Shown piece by piece: positions 18,121-27,800 of a stretch of DNA of 64,000 nt. Under the pieces are notes generated by a model. It did not search any database. It was not told the DNA's origin and saw only the letters and a program-made list of their open reading frames with translations. The translations under genes and the position numbers were made by a program. Within the stretch, counting starts at the first letter, position 1; every line of letters starts with the position of its first letter. The stretch is from Urechidicola croceus (lineage in GTDB: Bacteria > Bacteroidota > Bacteroidia > Flavobacteriales > Flavobacteriaceae), in contig CAJIZG010000004.1 in the NCBI GenBank assembly GCA_905181865.1, positions 1 to 64,000 on the forward strand. Reading direction: 5' to 3'.

Positions 18121-18195
18121 GGATAAAAGATAGATTTTCAGTAAATTAAGGTTTTGAATATCAATTTATTAATCTAAAAGCCTATCTATGTTAAT

Positions 18196-18345
18196 CTATT
18201 CTAAACTCACAGAAATAATTTGATCATTTTTAAGGATTCCATTTGCAAAAAATACTAAAGGCGTATACAATGAATTAAAAACTTCATCAAAAAAGTTTTT
18301 ATCATTTAGTAAAAGTTTAGTTTGAGAATTACTTTTGTTTTTGAC
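18196..18345 (-). pseudogene. Short unidentified coding remnant
   Basis: One minus-strand frame reads without interruption as TKLLLNDKNFFDEVFNSL followed by YTPLVFFANGILKNDQIISV and ends at TAG (18196-18198). The composition looks protein-coding, but there is no start codon, upstream extension or recognisable family. It may be the tail of another gene of the lost SusD operon. The rest of 18120-18574 shows nothing I can identify. Confidence 0.3.
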
Positions 18346-18574
18346 TGCATTTAAGTCTTACTTATTGTTGTTTTTCATTGCCAATGTACATTTTTTTTGG
18401 TATTTTAAGAATATCTTATCAATATGATGATAATTAGTGAGGTGTAATTGTTAAATATATAATTTTTTTATTAAAAAAAATAATTAAAAATATTAATTTT
18501 GTTATGTTATTTAGGAATAGGCTAAAATTAACTACTGGTATTCTAAATAGAGAAGATTGAATATTAATTAAAAA

Positions 18575-20113
18575 CTACCCCATCCAGCCTTCTCTATCTA
18601 AACTTCTATATTGAATTGCTTCCCCAATATGATTTTGAGTAATATCTTTAGAATTTTCTAAATCGGCAATTGTTCTGCTTACCTTTAGAATACGATCATA
18701 AGCCCGAGCGGATAAGTTTAAACGTTCCATCGCATTTTTAAGAAGTAATTTTGAAGCTATATTTAGTTGACAAAATTCACGAATTTGCTTAACGTTCATT
18801 TGAGCATTGTAATGAACGTTATCAATATCTGTAAATCTATTCGTTTGAATCTCTCTTGCGGAAGTAACACGCTTTCTGATTTCATTGCTGGGCTCACCGC
18901 GTCTTTCATCTGTTAATTTATCGAAAGGTACAGGTTGAACTTCCATATGGATATCAATTCTATCAAGTAACGGCCCAGAAATTTTACCCATATATCTTTG
19001 CATTTCGGAGGCAGAAGAATTAAAATTATTAGAACCATCGTTAAAGTAACCGCTAGGAGATGGATTCATGCTGGCTACTAACATAAAACTACTTGGATAC
19101 GTTACCGTAAAGCGCGCTCTGGATATCGTAACTTCTCTATCTTCTAAAGGCTGTCTCATAACCTCTAATGCAGAGCGTTTAAATTCTGGAAGTTCATCCA
19201 AAAATAACACACCATTGTGAGAAAGTGATATTTCACCGGGTTGCGGATAAGAACCGCCGCCCACAAGTGCAACATCAGAAATTGTGTGATGCGGACTTCT
19301 AAAAGGTCTATGATTCATTAATCCGATATTTTCATTTATTCTACCTACGACAGAATGAATTTTGGTCGTTTCCAACGCTTCATTCAAAGTCATAGGGGGT
19401 AATATGGATGGAAGCCTTTTGGCCAGCATGGTTTTTCCACTTCCAGGAGGCCCTATTAAAATAATGTTATGACCGCCAGCAGCGGCTATTTCCATGCATC
19501 GTTTAATCGACTCCTGTCCTTTTACATCGGCAAAGTCATGTTCAGGATTTTCTAGCGTTTCATAAAATTCTTTTCGGGTATCTATGACGAGCGCTGCAAT
19601 TGAAGAGGTTCCTTCAAAATAGTCAATAACTTCTTTGATATTTTCTATAGGGTAAACGTCAAGATCATTTACGATGGCTGCTTCTTTGGCATTTTGTTTT
19701 GGTAAGAAGAACCCTTTAAATCCTTCTTTTTTTGCTTTTATAGCAATTGGCAAGGCTCCTTTTATAGGCTGTAAACTCCCATCTAAGGATAGTTCACCCA
19801 TAATGAGATATTCATTAATATTTTTCGCCTTAATTTGATCTGATGCTGCTAATATACCCATGGCCACAGTTAGGTCGTATGCACTTCCTTCCTTTCGTAG
19901 GTCTGCGGGGGCCATATTAATGGTAATCTTTTTTCCGGGAAGTTTATAGCCATTATTGTTCAGGGCGGCAGAAATTCTGTACGAACTTTCCTTTATGGCA
20001 TTATCTGGAAGTCCAACTAAATGGTATCCAATTCCTTTGTCAATATTAACTTCAATAGTGATTGTAGTGGCTTCAACGCCAAAGACGGCGCTACCAAAAA
20101 CTTTAACGAGCAT
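18575..20113 (-). CDS. yifB: YifB/ComM family AAA+ ATPase (Mg-chelatase-like)
   Basis: A 512-residue ATPase of the ComM/YifB family. ComM is a hexameric helicase that promotes branch migration during natural transformation in some proteobacteria; the role in Bacteroidota is not settled. The N-terminal ChlI domain spans about 1-180 (GLPDNAIKESSYRISAAL, INMAPADLRKEGSAYDL). The AAA core has Walker A GPPGSGKT (about 222-229), Walker B VLFLDELPEF (about 305-314) and sensor region SMNPSPSGYF, where many proteobacterial members have Cys residues; the Ser form is usual in this phylum as I recall. The C-terminal Mg_chelatase_C has RAYDRILKVSRTIADLE. Complete, single-gene unit. Confidence 0.95.
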   Translation of the reverse strand: MLVKVFGSAVFGVEATTITIEVNIDKGIGYHLVGLPDNAIKESSYRISAALNNNGYKLPGKKITINMAPADLRKEGSAYDLTVAMGILAASDQIKAKNINEYLIMGELSLDGSLQPIKGALPIAIKAKKEGFKGFFLPKQNAKEAAIVNDLDVYPIENIKEVIDYFEGTSSIAALVIDTRKEFYETLENPEHDFADVKGQESIKRCMEIAAAGGHNIILIGPPGSGKTMLAKRLPSILPPMTLNEALETTKIHSVVGRINENIGLMNHRPFRSPHHTISDVALVGGGSYPQPGEISLSHNGVLFLDELPEFKRSALEVMRQPLEDREVTISRARFTVTYPSSFMLVASMNPSPSGYFNDGSNNFNSSASEMQRYMGKISGPLLDRIDIHMEVQPVPFDKLTDERRGEPSNEIRKRVTSAREIQTNRFTDIDNVHYNAQMNVKQIREFCQLNIASKLLLKNAMERLNLSARAYDRILKVSRTIADLENSKDITQNHIGEAIQYRSLDREGWMG

Positions 20114-20276
20114 ATTTTTTTCTATAAATATAAGAAAAATAAAAGAAGTTAAAATGAATAGTTTAACTAAATAGTTGAGCGTTAAAAGTATAGGAAGGAT
20201 TGTATTAAGATATCTGAAGGAACTTTTGGTTTATGAGTAGGGTATATGTAGGGAAGGAGTACAACTTTTTGAAACT

Positions 20277-20315
20277 AAAAAAGGGTATCTAAATTAGTGA
20301 TTTAGATACCCTTTT
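20277..20315 (-). terminator. Intrinsic terminator of the Tat isomerase operon
   Basis: Perfect 16-bp stem AAAAGGGTATCTAAAT / ATTTAGATACCCTTTT with a 5-nt loop. It lies 20 bp after the stop of the last gene of the minus-strand keto-sugar operon and has a T-run on the minus-strand side. Confidence 0.85.
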
Positions 20316-20335
20316 AATATGAATAAAAATGGATA

Positions 20336-21259
20336 TTAAAAAATATCAGATTTTTTGTAGGCTTCGATTACGGCTATTTCGCCCTCTTTTCCTTTACCTG
20401 AATTTCCATGCTCCATTCCCATAACTCCATTAAATCCTCTTTTATGGATGTATTTGAAAATGTTGTTATAATTTATCTCACCTGTAGTTGGTTCTTTTCT
20501 GCCAGGATTATCTCCAATTTGGAAGTAAGCAATTTCATCCCAAGTAAGATCGATATTATGAATAATATGACCTTCTGTTTTTTGTAGGTGATAGATATCA
20601 AATAAGATCTTACATGAAGGACTATTCACAGCCTTACAAAGCATATACGTTTGATCTGATCTTTGAAGATACAAGTCTGGTGAATCTGATAATGGTTCTA
20701 ATACCATTGTTAATCCATGCGGTTCTAATATCTCAGCGCCTCTTCTTAAAGCTTCAATAACATGTCCGTCTTGAACTCCAATAGGTAATCTTCTGTCATA
20801 TCCTCCAGGTACTACAGTCATCCATTTAGCATTTACACGTTTGGCAACTTCAATAGATCTCCGGCAACCATCTAAAAAGATATCAATATATTCTTTTTTA
20901 CCGGCTGCAAGCGTATTCGCCATATTACCTCCTTTGTCTAAAACAAAAACACCCATCGTCATGTTTCGTTTAGCCAAAGTCTCACCTATTTTAGTCTGCG
21001 TGGCAATAGTTCGTTTCATCATGCCATTATCTTCAAAAGCGGTAAAGCCTTGATCTGCCATAAAGTTAATTTGGTCTATCAAATCATCTCCGGCGTGATT
21101 TTTAAACATGCCAAAATGCGGGGCATATTTTAAATTAAAGTTATGAGGAGCACCTAAGACAATGTTAGACGGTGTGTTCATAGCATGTAAGCCTTGAGCA
21201 CCAAGCCCTAACAATGAAGCCGCTACCGTTCCTTTTTTTATAAAAGATCTTCTTTTCAT
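20336..21259 (-). CDS. Tat-exported hydroxypyruvate isomerase-like protein
   Basis: A 307-residue TIM barrel with a Tat signal (MKRRSFIKKGTVAASLLGLG). Metal-site residues: Glu in LTMVLEPLSD (about 191), Asp/His in ILFDIYHLQ (about 225-228), YFQIGDNPGRKEPTTGEINY (about 251-270) and Glu in GVMGMEHGN (about 285). The combination closely resembles Hyi-type isomerases, which interconvert 2- or 3-keto and aldo forms of small sugars; the real substrate is inferred to be a keto sugar. Last gene of a four-gene minus-strand operon (DUF1080, SUMF1-like, Gfo/Idh/MocA, this), closed by a strong terminator. Confidence 0.85.
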   Translation of the reverse strand: MKRRSFIKKGTVAASLLGLGAQGLHAMNTPSNIVLGAPHNFNLKYAPHFGMFKNHAGDDLIDQINFMADQGFTAFEDNGMMKRTIATQTKIGETLAKRNMTMGVFVLDKGGNMANTLAAGKKEYIDIFLDGCRRSIEVAKRVNAKWMTVVPGGYDRRLPIGVQDGHVIEALRRGAEILEPHGLTMVLEPLSDSPDLYLQRSDQTYMLCKAVNSPSCKILFDIYHLQKTEGHIIHNIDLTWDEIAYFQIGDNPGRKEPTTGEINYNNIFKYIHKRGFNGVMGMEHGNSGKGKEGEIAVIEAYKKSDIF

Positions 21260-21291
21260 TTTATAGTAGTTTAATTATACGGACTTCTTTA

Positions 21292-22614
21292 TTAAAATTG
21301 AGTTACACCTGGAATTGGAATAGGGTAATTTCCAGCTGCATCTCTAATCGCAGGTGGTACAGAATTCCAAGTTAATGTGTCTTCATCTGGAACTAATTTA
21401 AGGTCAGAAGCCATGGCTTCGTCCCAAGTAATTACTTTTCCAGAATACGTTGCCATTCTACCTAATATAGCGGTCATCGTACTTTTTGCACCATATTCAG
21501 TATTGTTTATAACCTCTCCATTTCTTATAGATTTGAATAAACGATTGTGTTCAATTTGATACGGGTTTAAATCATTTTCGTCATCATGCTTATAGATTTC
21601 ATTTCCAGCGTATGATTTTAAAACAGCATTTCCACCACTTGTATCTACTGTACCCAATGTTCCTTGGAAAGTTTCAGATACACGGTTCATACATCCTTTT
21701 TGATGTCTACATTGACTGCTAATTACAGCACCACTCGCATACGTAAACTCAACAAAATGATGATCAAAAATTTGTCCATGATCTTTACCATTTCTCACTT
21801 CTCTACCGCCCATACCTTGCGCTTTTATCGGGTAATCTCCAATAAACCAGTTTGCAACATCAATATTGTGAATGTGCTGTTCTAAGATATGATCTCCACA
21901 TAACCAATTGAAATAATACCAATTTCTCATTTGATATTCTATTTCGGTTTGTGATGCTTCTCTAGGTCTCACCCATACACCAGAACCATTCCAATATACT
22001 TGACCGGATACAATTTGTCCAATCTCTCCTTTTTGAATTCTACTCAAAGCAGCTTCATAACTTGGTTGGTAGTGACGTTGTAGTCCAACAACTACGTTTA
22101 ATTTTTTTGCTTTGGCAACTTTCGCCGCCGCTAACACTTTTTTTATTCCAGCAACATCCGTAGCAACAGGTTTCTCCATAAAAATATGCTTGTCTTGCGA
22201 TACGGCATATTCAAAATGTTGAGGCCTAAACCCTGGAGGTGTTGTTAAAATTACAACATCCGCTTCATCAATGGCTTTTTTGTAAGAACCAAAACCAACA
22301 AATTTTTTCGAAGCGTCTACTTTAACTCTATCTGCTCCAAACATTTTTGTTAGGCTGTCATATGCTTTTTCTAACCTGTCTTCAAAGGCATCTGCCATTG
22401 CTACAAGTTCAACATTCTCATCTGCCTTTAATGCTTGAGATACAGCTCCCGTTCCACGTCCTCCACAACCAACAACAGCAATTTTTAATCGTTTTGCTTG
22501 GTGTGCTAGTGGTGCAGCACCTAATATTGAAGGGGTTAATAAGAGCCCCCCAGTTAATAATGACGATCCTTTCACAAAATTGCGTCGCGATAAATTATTC
22601 TTTTTTTGTTCCAT
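21292..22614 (-). CDS. Tat-exported Gfo/Idh/MocA family oxidoreductase
   Basis: NAD(P)-dependent dehydrogenase. I choose the ATG of MEQKKNNLSRRNFVKG (22614) because it gives a Tat signal directly and a 10-bp gap after the upstream gene; the longer frame from 22647 would overlap it. The Rossmann fold begins LKIAVVGCGGRGTGA (about 40-54), with the family's EKP lysine motif in FMEKPVATD (about 147) and the catalytic His region in WYYFNWLCGDHILEQHIHNID (about 235-255). Total about 440 residues. Exported members of this family usually carry a tightly bound nicotinamide cofactor. Likely role: oxidation or reduction at C3 of a sugar in the periplasm. The next gene is the Tat isomerase. Confidence 0.9.
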   Translation of the reverse strand: MEQKKNNLSRRNFVKGSSLLTGGLLLTPSILGAAPLAHQAKRLKIAVVGCGGRGTGAVSQALKADENVELVAMADAFEDRLEKAYDSLTKMFGADRVKVDASKKFVGFGSYKKAIDEADVVILTTPPGFRPQHFEYAVSQDKHIFMEKPVATDVAGIKKVLAAAKVAKAKKLNVVVGLQRHYQPSYEAALSRIQKGEIGQIVSGQVYWNGSGVWVRPREASQTEIEYQMRNWYYFNWLCGDHILEQHIHNIDVANWFIGDYPIKAQGMGGREVRNGKDHGQIFDHHFVEFTYASGAVISSQCRHQKGCMNRVSETFQGTLGTVDTSGGNAVLKSYAGNEIYKHDDENDLNPYQIEHNRLFKSIRNGEVINNTEYGAKSTMTAILGRMATYSGKVITWDEAMASDLKLVPDEDTLTWNSVPPAIRDAAGNYPIPIPGVTQF

Positions 22615-22624
22615 GGTTAAAGTA

Positions 22625-23596
22625 TTAATTAAGTCCGTAATCTTCAATGGCTTCCAGCCAATATGTTGCTATTTCTTCTCTATTTGGTTGTACTTTAGGT
22701 CGAACAACTCTAAAGCCTATAAATGGGGCATTTGTATGCCAATAGTTACTTTTAGGAATTTGAGGATCTCTTCTTTTCCATTTAGAAATTGAACCTTCTC
22801 TAGCAGAACAACATAATTTGTCTACCGTACTTTTCCAAGACCCACCTCTTACAACTCTAGGGTACAATTCTATAGGGGTATTCCAAGGATTTATCTTAGG
22901 AGATTCTTTGTAGTATGTTGTGCTATATTGATCCATTACCCATTCTGAAACGTTCCCCAATAAATCATGAATACCTAAACTATTTGCTTTTTTAGTTCCT
23001 GTTTTTTGGTATTTTTCATTAGAATTTTCATCAAACCAAGCCACTTCTTTTAGATAATTACTTTTGTCAGTCTTTCCTTTTTTACAAACATATTCCCATT
23101 CAGCTTCCGTTGGAAGTCTGAAAAAAATTCCTGTTTTTGAAGTCAACCATTTGCAGTAAACAAGTGCTGCATGTTGTGTCATATTCACCGCAGGTGAGGT
23201 TTCTTTACCCATTCCAAAACTCATATCAACATAAGGCGGTGTTGCACCAGAAACAGCATCGATCCCTAATTCTTTGAGTTCAGCAGTATCTTTAAATTGT
23301 GCTGGATCAAAATCGCCAAAAACAAAGGCGTCATATTGCTCCCAAGTAATTTCATACTTACCCATCCAAAAATCACCTACTTCTATTTCGTGTAATGGTT
23401 TTTCATCATCTTTTCTATTGGAATCAGTGGCCTCAGCTCCCATCATAAATTTCCCACCTTGAACTGCAACCAAATCAATTACCACGGGTTCATTTTTTAA
23501 TTCTTGCTTGTAATTCGAAAAATCTTGCGCTTGTACAAATCTTAATTGCAGACTTACTAATAAAACTAACGTAAGTTTTAAATTTTGTTTTAACAT
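22625..23596 (-). CDS. SUMF1/FGE-like exported protein, catalytic Cys missing
   Basis: A 323-residue protein with signal peptide (cleavage near FVQAQ) and a formylglycine-generating-enzyme-type fold: GGKFMMGAE, EIEVGDFWMGKYEITWEQYD, NMTQHAALVYCKWL, FRLPTEAEWEYVC, LGNVSEWVMDQY, RVVRGGSW and IGFRVVRP. In true FGE two Cys follow RGGSW at fixed spacing. Here the first position is Ser (GGSWKST), and the nearby Cys pair (KLCCSAR) is offset, so formylglycine formation is unlikely. No sulfatase gene is nearby. It begins with an overlapping TAATG at the end of the DUF1080 gene, implying translational coupling and a structural or binding role in keto-sugar handling. Confidence 0.85.
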   Translation of the reverse strand: MLKQNLKLTLVLLVSLQLRFVQAQDFSNYKQELKNEPVVIDLVAVQGGKFMMGAEATDSNRKDDEKPLHEIEVGDFWMGKYEITWEQYDAFVFGDFDPAQFKDTAELKELGIDAVSGATPPYVDMSFGMGKETSPAVNMTQHAALVYCKWLTSKTGIFFRLPTEAEWEYVCKKGKTDKSNYLKEVAWFDENSNEKYQKTGTKKANSLGIHDLLGNVSEWVMDQYSTTYYKESPKINPWNTPIELYPRVVRGGSWKSTVDKLCCSAREGSISKWKRRDPQIPKSNYWHTNAPFIGFRVVRPKVQPNREEIATYWLEAIEDYGLN

Positions 23597-24401
23597 TATA
23601 ATTCTAGTATTTCGATATTTCTAAATTCTACAGGATGACTCTCGCTTTGAAGAGAAATAGTTCCCTTTTTTAAAGGTGTTCCATCTAGAGACTGGAATTT
23701 TTCTTTATCCATTGATACATTTCCACCTCCAATTTGAGGTTTGGTGTAACTTAATACTTCTTCACCATTTATATAATGACTAATAATAGAATCATTCATT
23801 ACTAATATTTCAACAGTAACCCATTGTCGCCATCATAGGTTTGCGAGTTAGAACTGATACAATGATTTTTGAATAATTTATTATCCATAATAACATGTGT
23901 ACCTGGTGTACAGAGATTACCTGTTGGACGATCTCCATTTCCTAAACCTCCCAATAATTGCACTTCAATAGAAATCGGAAAATCTTGATCCAATTCCATA
24001 CTTTCAGCAGTTTGCCCATGAACCATAACGCCACTGTTTCGCGTCGCCCATCCTGCACCATCTGCTATTTGGTCACCTATAAATCTATATTCCATTTTAA
24101 ATGTATAATTAGAAAATTCTTTATTATAAAATAGGTGTCCGTATGATTCGTTAAATTTTCCTTTGTATTCGTCGTAATTTACTTTAAGTATACCATTTTC
24201 AACTCTAAAAGTGTTGTTGTAGTTCTCGCCAACTTTATATCCTCTTATTTTTGGAGTCCATCCTTCAAGATTTTCGCCGTTGAATAGTTGTATCCAATTT
24301 TCAGATTTGGATGAAGAAACTGCTGTTTTAGTGTTTGTTTTACAGTTTGTAAAAAGGAATACGGAAGCGATAAATACTACTAGTGAACATAATTTCTTCA
24401 T
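23596..24401 (-). pseudogene. DUF1080 (3-keto-disaccharide hydrolase) lipoprotein, one-base frameshift
   Basis: DUF1080 concanavalin-like domain, family of 3-keto-glycoside hydrolases/lyases. Lipoprotein signal with Cys20 (FLFTNC). The first frame covers WIQLFNGENLEGWTPKI, NNTFRVENGILKV, TRNSGVMVHGQTAESM and ISIEVQLLGG, then goes wrong after SNSQTYDGD (GLLLKY-stop). Shifting frame restores WVTVEILVMNDSIISHYING through PVEFRNIEILEL. A single missing base at about 23826 (GACAATGG where GACCAATGG would be in frame) explains both halves. The corrected protein would be about 268 residues. Either a recent mutation or a sequencing error. First gene of the operon leading to the SUMF1-like, Gfo/Idh/MocA and Hyi-like genes. 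Confidence 0.85.
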
Positions 24402-24527
24402 TGAATTTTTTTTCTTCTTAGTTGATGATTAAGCAGGATAAAGTTGAGATAATCACAAGTAAATTTCTTTATTTAAAATCAAGAGTTTTTTGTAACAAAT
24501 TTCTTAATCAGTAGGTTAATGAATTCT

Positions 24528-24535
24528 CAAATATA
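24528..24535 (-). promoter_or_regulatory. Putative -7 box for the minus-strand operon
   Basis: TATATTTG on the minus strand exactly matches the Bacteroidota -7 consensus TAnnTTTG. It lies about 127 bp before the DUF1080 start codon. No convincing TTTG -33 element sits at 19-21 bp upstream, so this is tentative. Confidence 0.3.
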
Positions 24536-24552
24536 TGAAATTACATTTTTTA

Positions 24553-24790
24553 ATTAATCTAAAGCCTTTATTTTTTTAGTTAAATTTTTAATAAAATGGC
24601 AGGGATTGATTTGTAAGAGGGTTTTAACGTTATTTATTTCAAGATAAATGAGGTAAATATTTTTAGTTGAAATGGAAAATAAATCTATCAGAAGGGTATC
24701 GCTTTTAGGGTGTCGTTCGTCGATAGAAATTATATGTATGTCGAAATATATGCAAATATTTCATTATCTTGAGTCAAGAATATATTAGTT
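24553..24790 (+). promoter_or_regulatory. Duplicated susC upstream region, copy 1
   Basis: About 240 bp upstream of the first susC that aligns with the region upstream of the second susC (33117-33340). Shared blocks include AAAGCCTTTATTTTTT, TTAGTTGAAATGGAAAATAA, GTGTCGTTCGTCGATA (24710-24725) and GCAAATATTTCATT. The 16-bp GTGTCGTTCGTCGATA block is perfectly kept in both copies while surrounding bases differ, and is the best candidate for a shared activator site or upstream control element. It lies about 110 bp before the susC start here. Confidence 0.6.
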
Positions 24791-24834
24791 TTTTATACAT
24801 TCGCTTCAACTAAAATTAATTTAAATTAACAAGT

Positions 24835-27800
24835 ATGAAGAACAATTTACTTAAAAAAATGTTTTTTGTTGCAATTATGCTCACGGGTAGTGTCATTTTT
24901 GCGCAAACAGTTTCGGGTATAATCTCGGACGAAAGTGGTCCGTTACCAGGAGCGAGTGTTCTAGTTAAAGGAACCTCAAATGGTGTAACAACTGATTTTG
25001 ATGGAAATTTCACATTAGACAATGTAGCGTCTGACGCTACATTAGTTGTGGATTTTCTTGGATTTAAAAGTCAGGACGTAAGTGTTGCTGGTAAATCAGT
25101 AATCAATGTAACTTTAGAAGTTGACGCGAGTCAGTTAGATGAAGTTGTTGTAACGGCTTTGGGTATTAAACGTAGTGAAAAAACACTAACCTTTGCACAG
25201 CAAACCGTAAAAGGTGAGGATTTGATGAAAACTAAGGATGTCAATTTCGTTAATGCTCTATCTGGTAAGGCAGCCGGTGTAGAGGTGAGACAGAGTAGTT
25301 CTGGACCAGGTGGATCTACTAAGATTCAAATTAGAGGGGCAAAATCTGCAAGTGGAGACAGTCAACCTTTATTTGTAATTGATGGTGTTCCAATGACGAA
25401 TAATAAAGGTGGTCAACCTTCAGGTTGGAATGGAGTAGATGGAGGTGATGGATTATCAGCTTTAAATCCAGATGACATTGAAAGTATGAGTATTCTAAAA
25501 GGAGCCAATGCTGCTATATTATATGGTAGTGATGGAGCTAATGGAGTTGTAATTATTACAACGAAAAGTGGAAAAGCAGGTGCTACTAAAGTAAATGTTA
25601 CTTCTTCTGCGTCTGTAAGAAGTATCATTGATACACCAGAACTTCAGTATAGATATGGTTCTGTAAATGGAGCTAAAGAAAATTGGTCTTACACAAGTGG
25701 AGATTATGCTGATAATTTTGTTGATGATTGGTTTCAAACCGGTTTTGACCTTATTAATGGGGTGTCTGTAAGTGGTGGAAATGATAAAACACAGGCTTAT
25801 TTTTCTTATGGGAATACTACTTCTACGGGAGTTTCTCCAAATAATGACTATAAAAAGAATAACTTTTCATTCAAGCAATCTACCAAAGTATTAAATGATA
25901 AAGTTAAAATAACATCGAATGTTATACTTTCTCAAGAGAAAACAAAGAATCGTAATCGTGCAGGTTATTATAACAACCCTTTAACAGGTTTATATTGGTT
26001 CCCAAGGGATAGAAACTTTAATGACTTTAAGGATAATTACGGTATATTTAATCCTGACAGAAATTTAGATGAAATGAGTTTGAGTGATTCAGGAGGTTGG
26101 TTTGTTCAAGACCATCATCAATCTAATCCATATTGGTTATTAAATAAAGAAAGTCAGGATGATGATTTTAAAAGAGTCATTGCCAATTTATCTGTGGCAT
26201 GGACTATTGATGATCATTTTTCATTTCAAATGAGAATGAATTATGATTTTGCTAAAAAAACATATGATGAACAGCGCATGGCGGGAGGAAATACAACTAC
26301 TGTTGCAAGGAATGGACGTTGGGCTTACCAAGACTTTACCGATTCGAAAACCTATATGGATGGAATTTTGAATTATAATAATTCAATAGGTGATTTTACT
26401 GTAAATGCATTGGTTGGTGCTACATATCAACGAACAGAATATAGACTAGGTGTTTCTGTTAATACTGGTATGGAAGATTCAGGCTTACTTTATGCCAATG
26501 AATTTAATTTTCAAAATATTGGACCAATAGTTCAAGTAGGTTCAACGTTAAATAATAATGTTGAGAAGCAGTCAATATTTGGGAATGTTGAATTAGGTTG
26601 GAAAGAAATGTTGTTTGTGGATTTAGCTGGTAGAAATGACTGGGCTTCAACATTGGCTGAAACCGGTAATGAATCTTATTTTTATCCTTCAATTGGTTTA
26701 TCTGCAATTTTGAGTAAAATAATTGAAATGCCAGATTGGACTAGTTTTTTGAAAGCTAGGGCATCTATGGCGACTATTGGTAATGAAGTACCTTGGAATA
26801 GAATTACTCCAGACAATAGAGTTACTGACGCGGGTACAGTATCAACAAACACGGTTAAACCATTTTTAGATGCAAAGCCAGAGTTGATTAGCACTTTTGA
26901 AGTTGGATTAGACTGGAGAATGTTTAAGAGTAGATTAGGTATAGATTTTACGTACTATGACATTACAAGTAAGGATCAATTTTTACGCTTTCCATTAGAA
27001 TCTCAATTATATACATCTGAATATATTAATGCAGGTGAAATTAAAAATTCAGGTATTGAAATTACATTGAATGGAACTCCTATTGTAACTGAAAACTTTA
27101 GTTGGTCAACAACATTTAACTATTCAGCAAATACAAATGAGATTATTGAATTATCTCCTAATGCTCTGGATGCAGGGTTAGGTGGTACTGAAGGATTTGC
27201 TGCGCCATTGATTGAAGGAGGTTCTTTTGGTGATATTTGGGGTTTTAAATTTCAAAGAGATGGTGAAGGTCGTATCATTTTAGATGATACAGATGGTGGC
27301 CCATTAAAAACAGCGCAAAGAGAACTTTTAGGAAATGCTGAGCCAGATTTTGCAGTAGGTTGGTCAAACAATTTGAATTATAAATCTTGGTCGGTGAACA
27401 TGCAAATCAATGGAAAATTTGGAGGTATTGTAGCCAGTCAAACAGAATCATTGTTAGATGGTAATGGTGTTTCAGAAAGATCTGCAGCAGCAAGAGATAG
27501 AGGATATGAAAATATCAATGCAGTTCAGAATGGTCAACCTGTAACTCAAATAGATCCTTTTACATATTATGGAGAAGGTCCAGGAACAGGTGGTAGAAAT
27601 GGAATTAGTGAGGCATATATATATGATAGAACAAGTGTACGATTAGCGCAACTTTCTATTTCATATCAATTTAATGTCGAACAATTAGATTGGATATCAA
27701 ATGCATCACTTTCTTTAATAGGAAACAATCTTTTCTATTTTTATAAAGATGCTCCATTTGATCCAGAAATAACAAACAGTACAAGTAGAAGTCAGCCTGG

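Noticed and set aside
22625-23596. Active sulfatase-maturating enzyme
   Set aside because: The first catalytic Cys position is Ser and no sulfatase is encoded nearby.
23802-24401. Treating the first DUF1080 frame as a complete short protein
   Set aside because: It ends in non-homologous residues exactly where a one-base shift restores the family sequence.
25413-25737. Minus-strand frames within the first susC
   Set aside because: Shadows of the receptor plug region with no homology.
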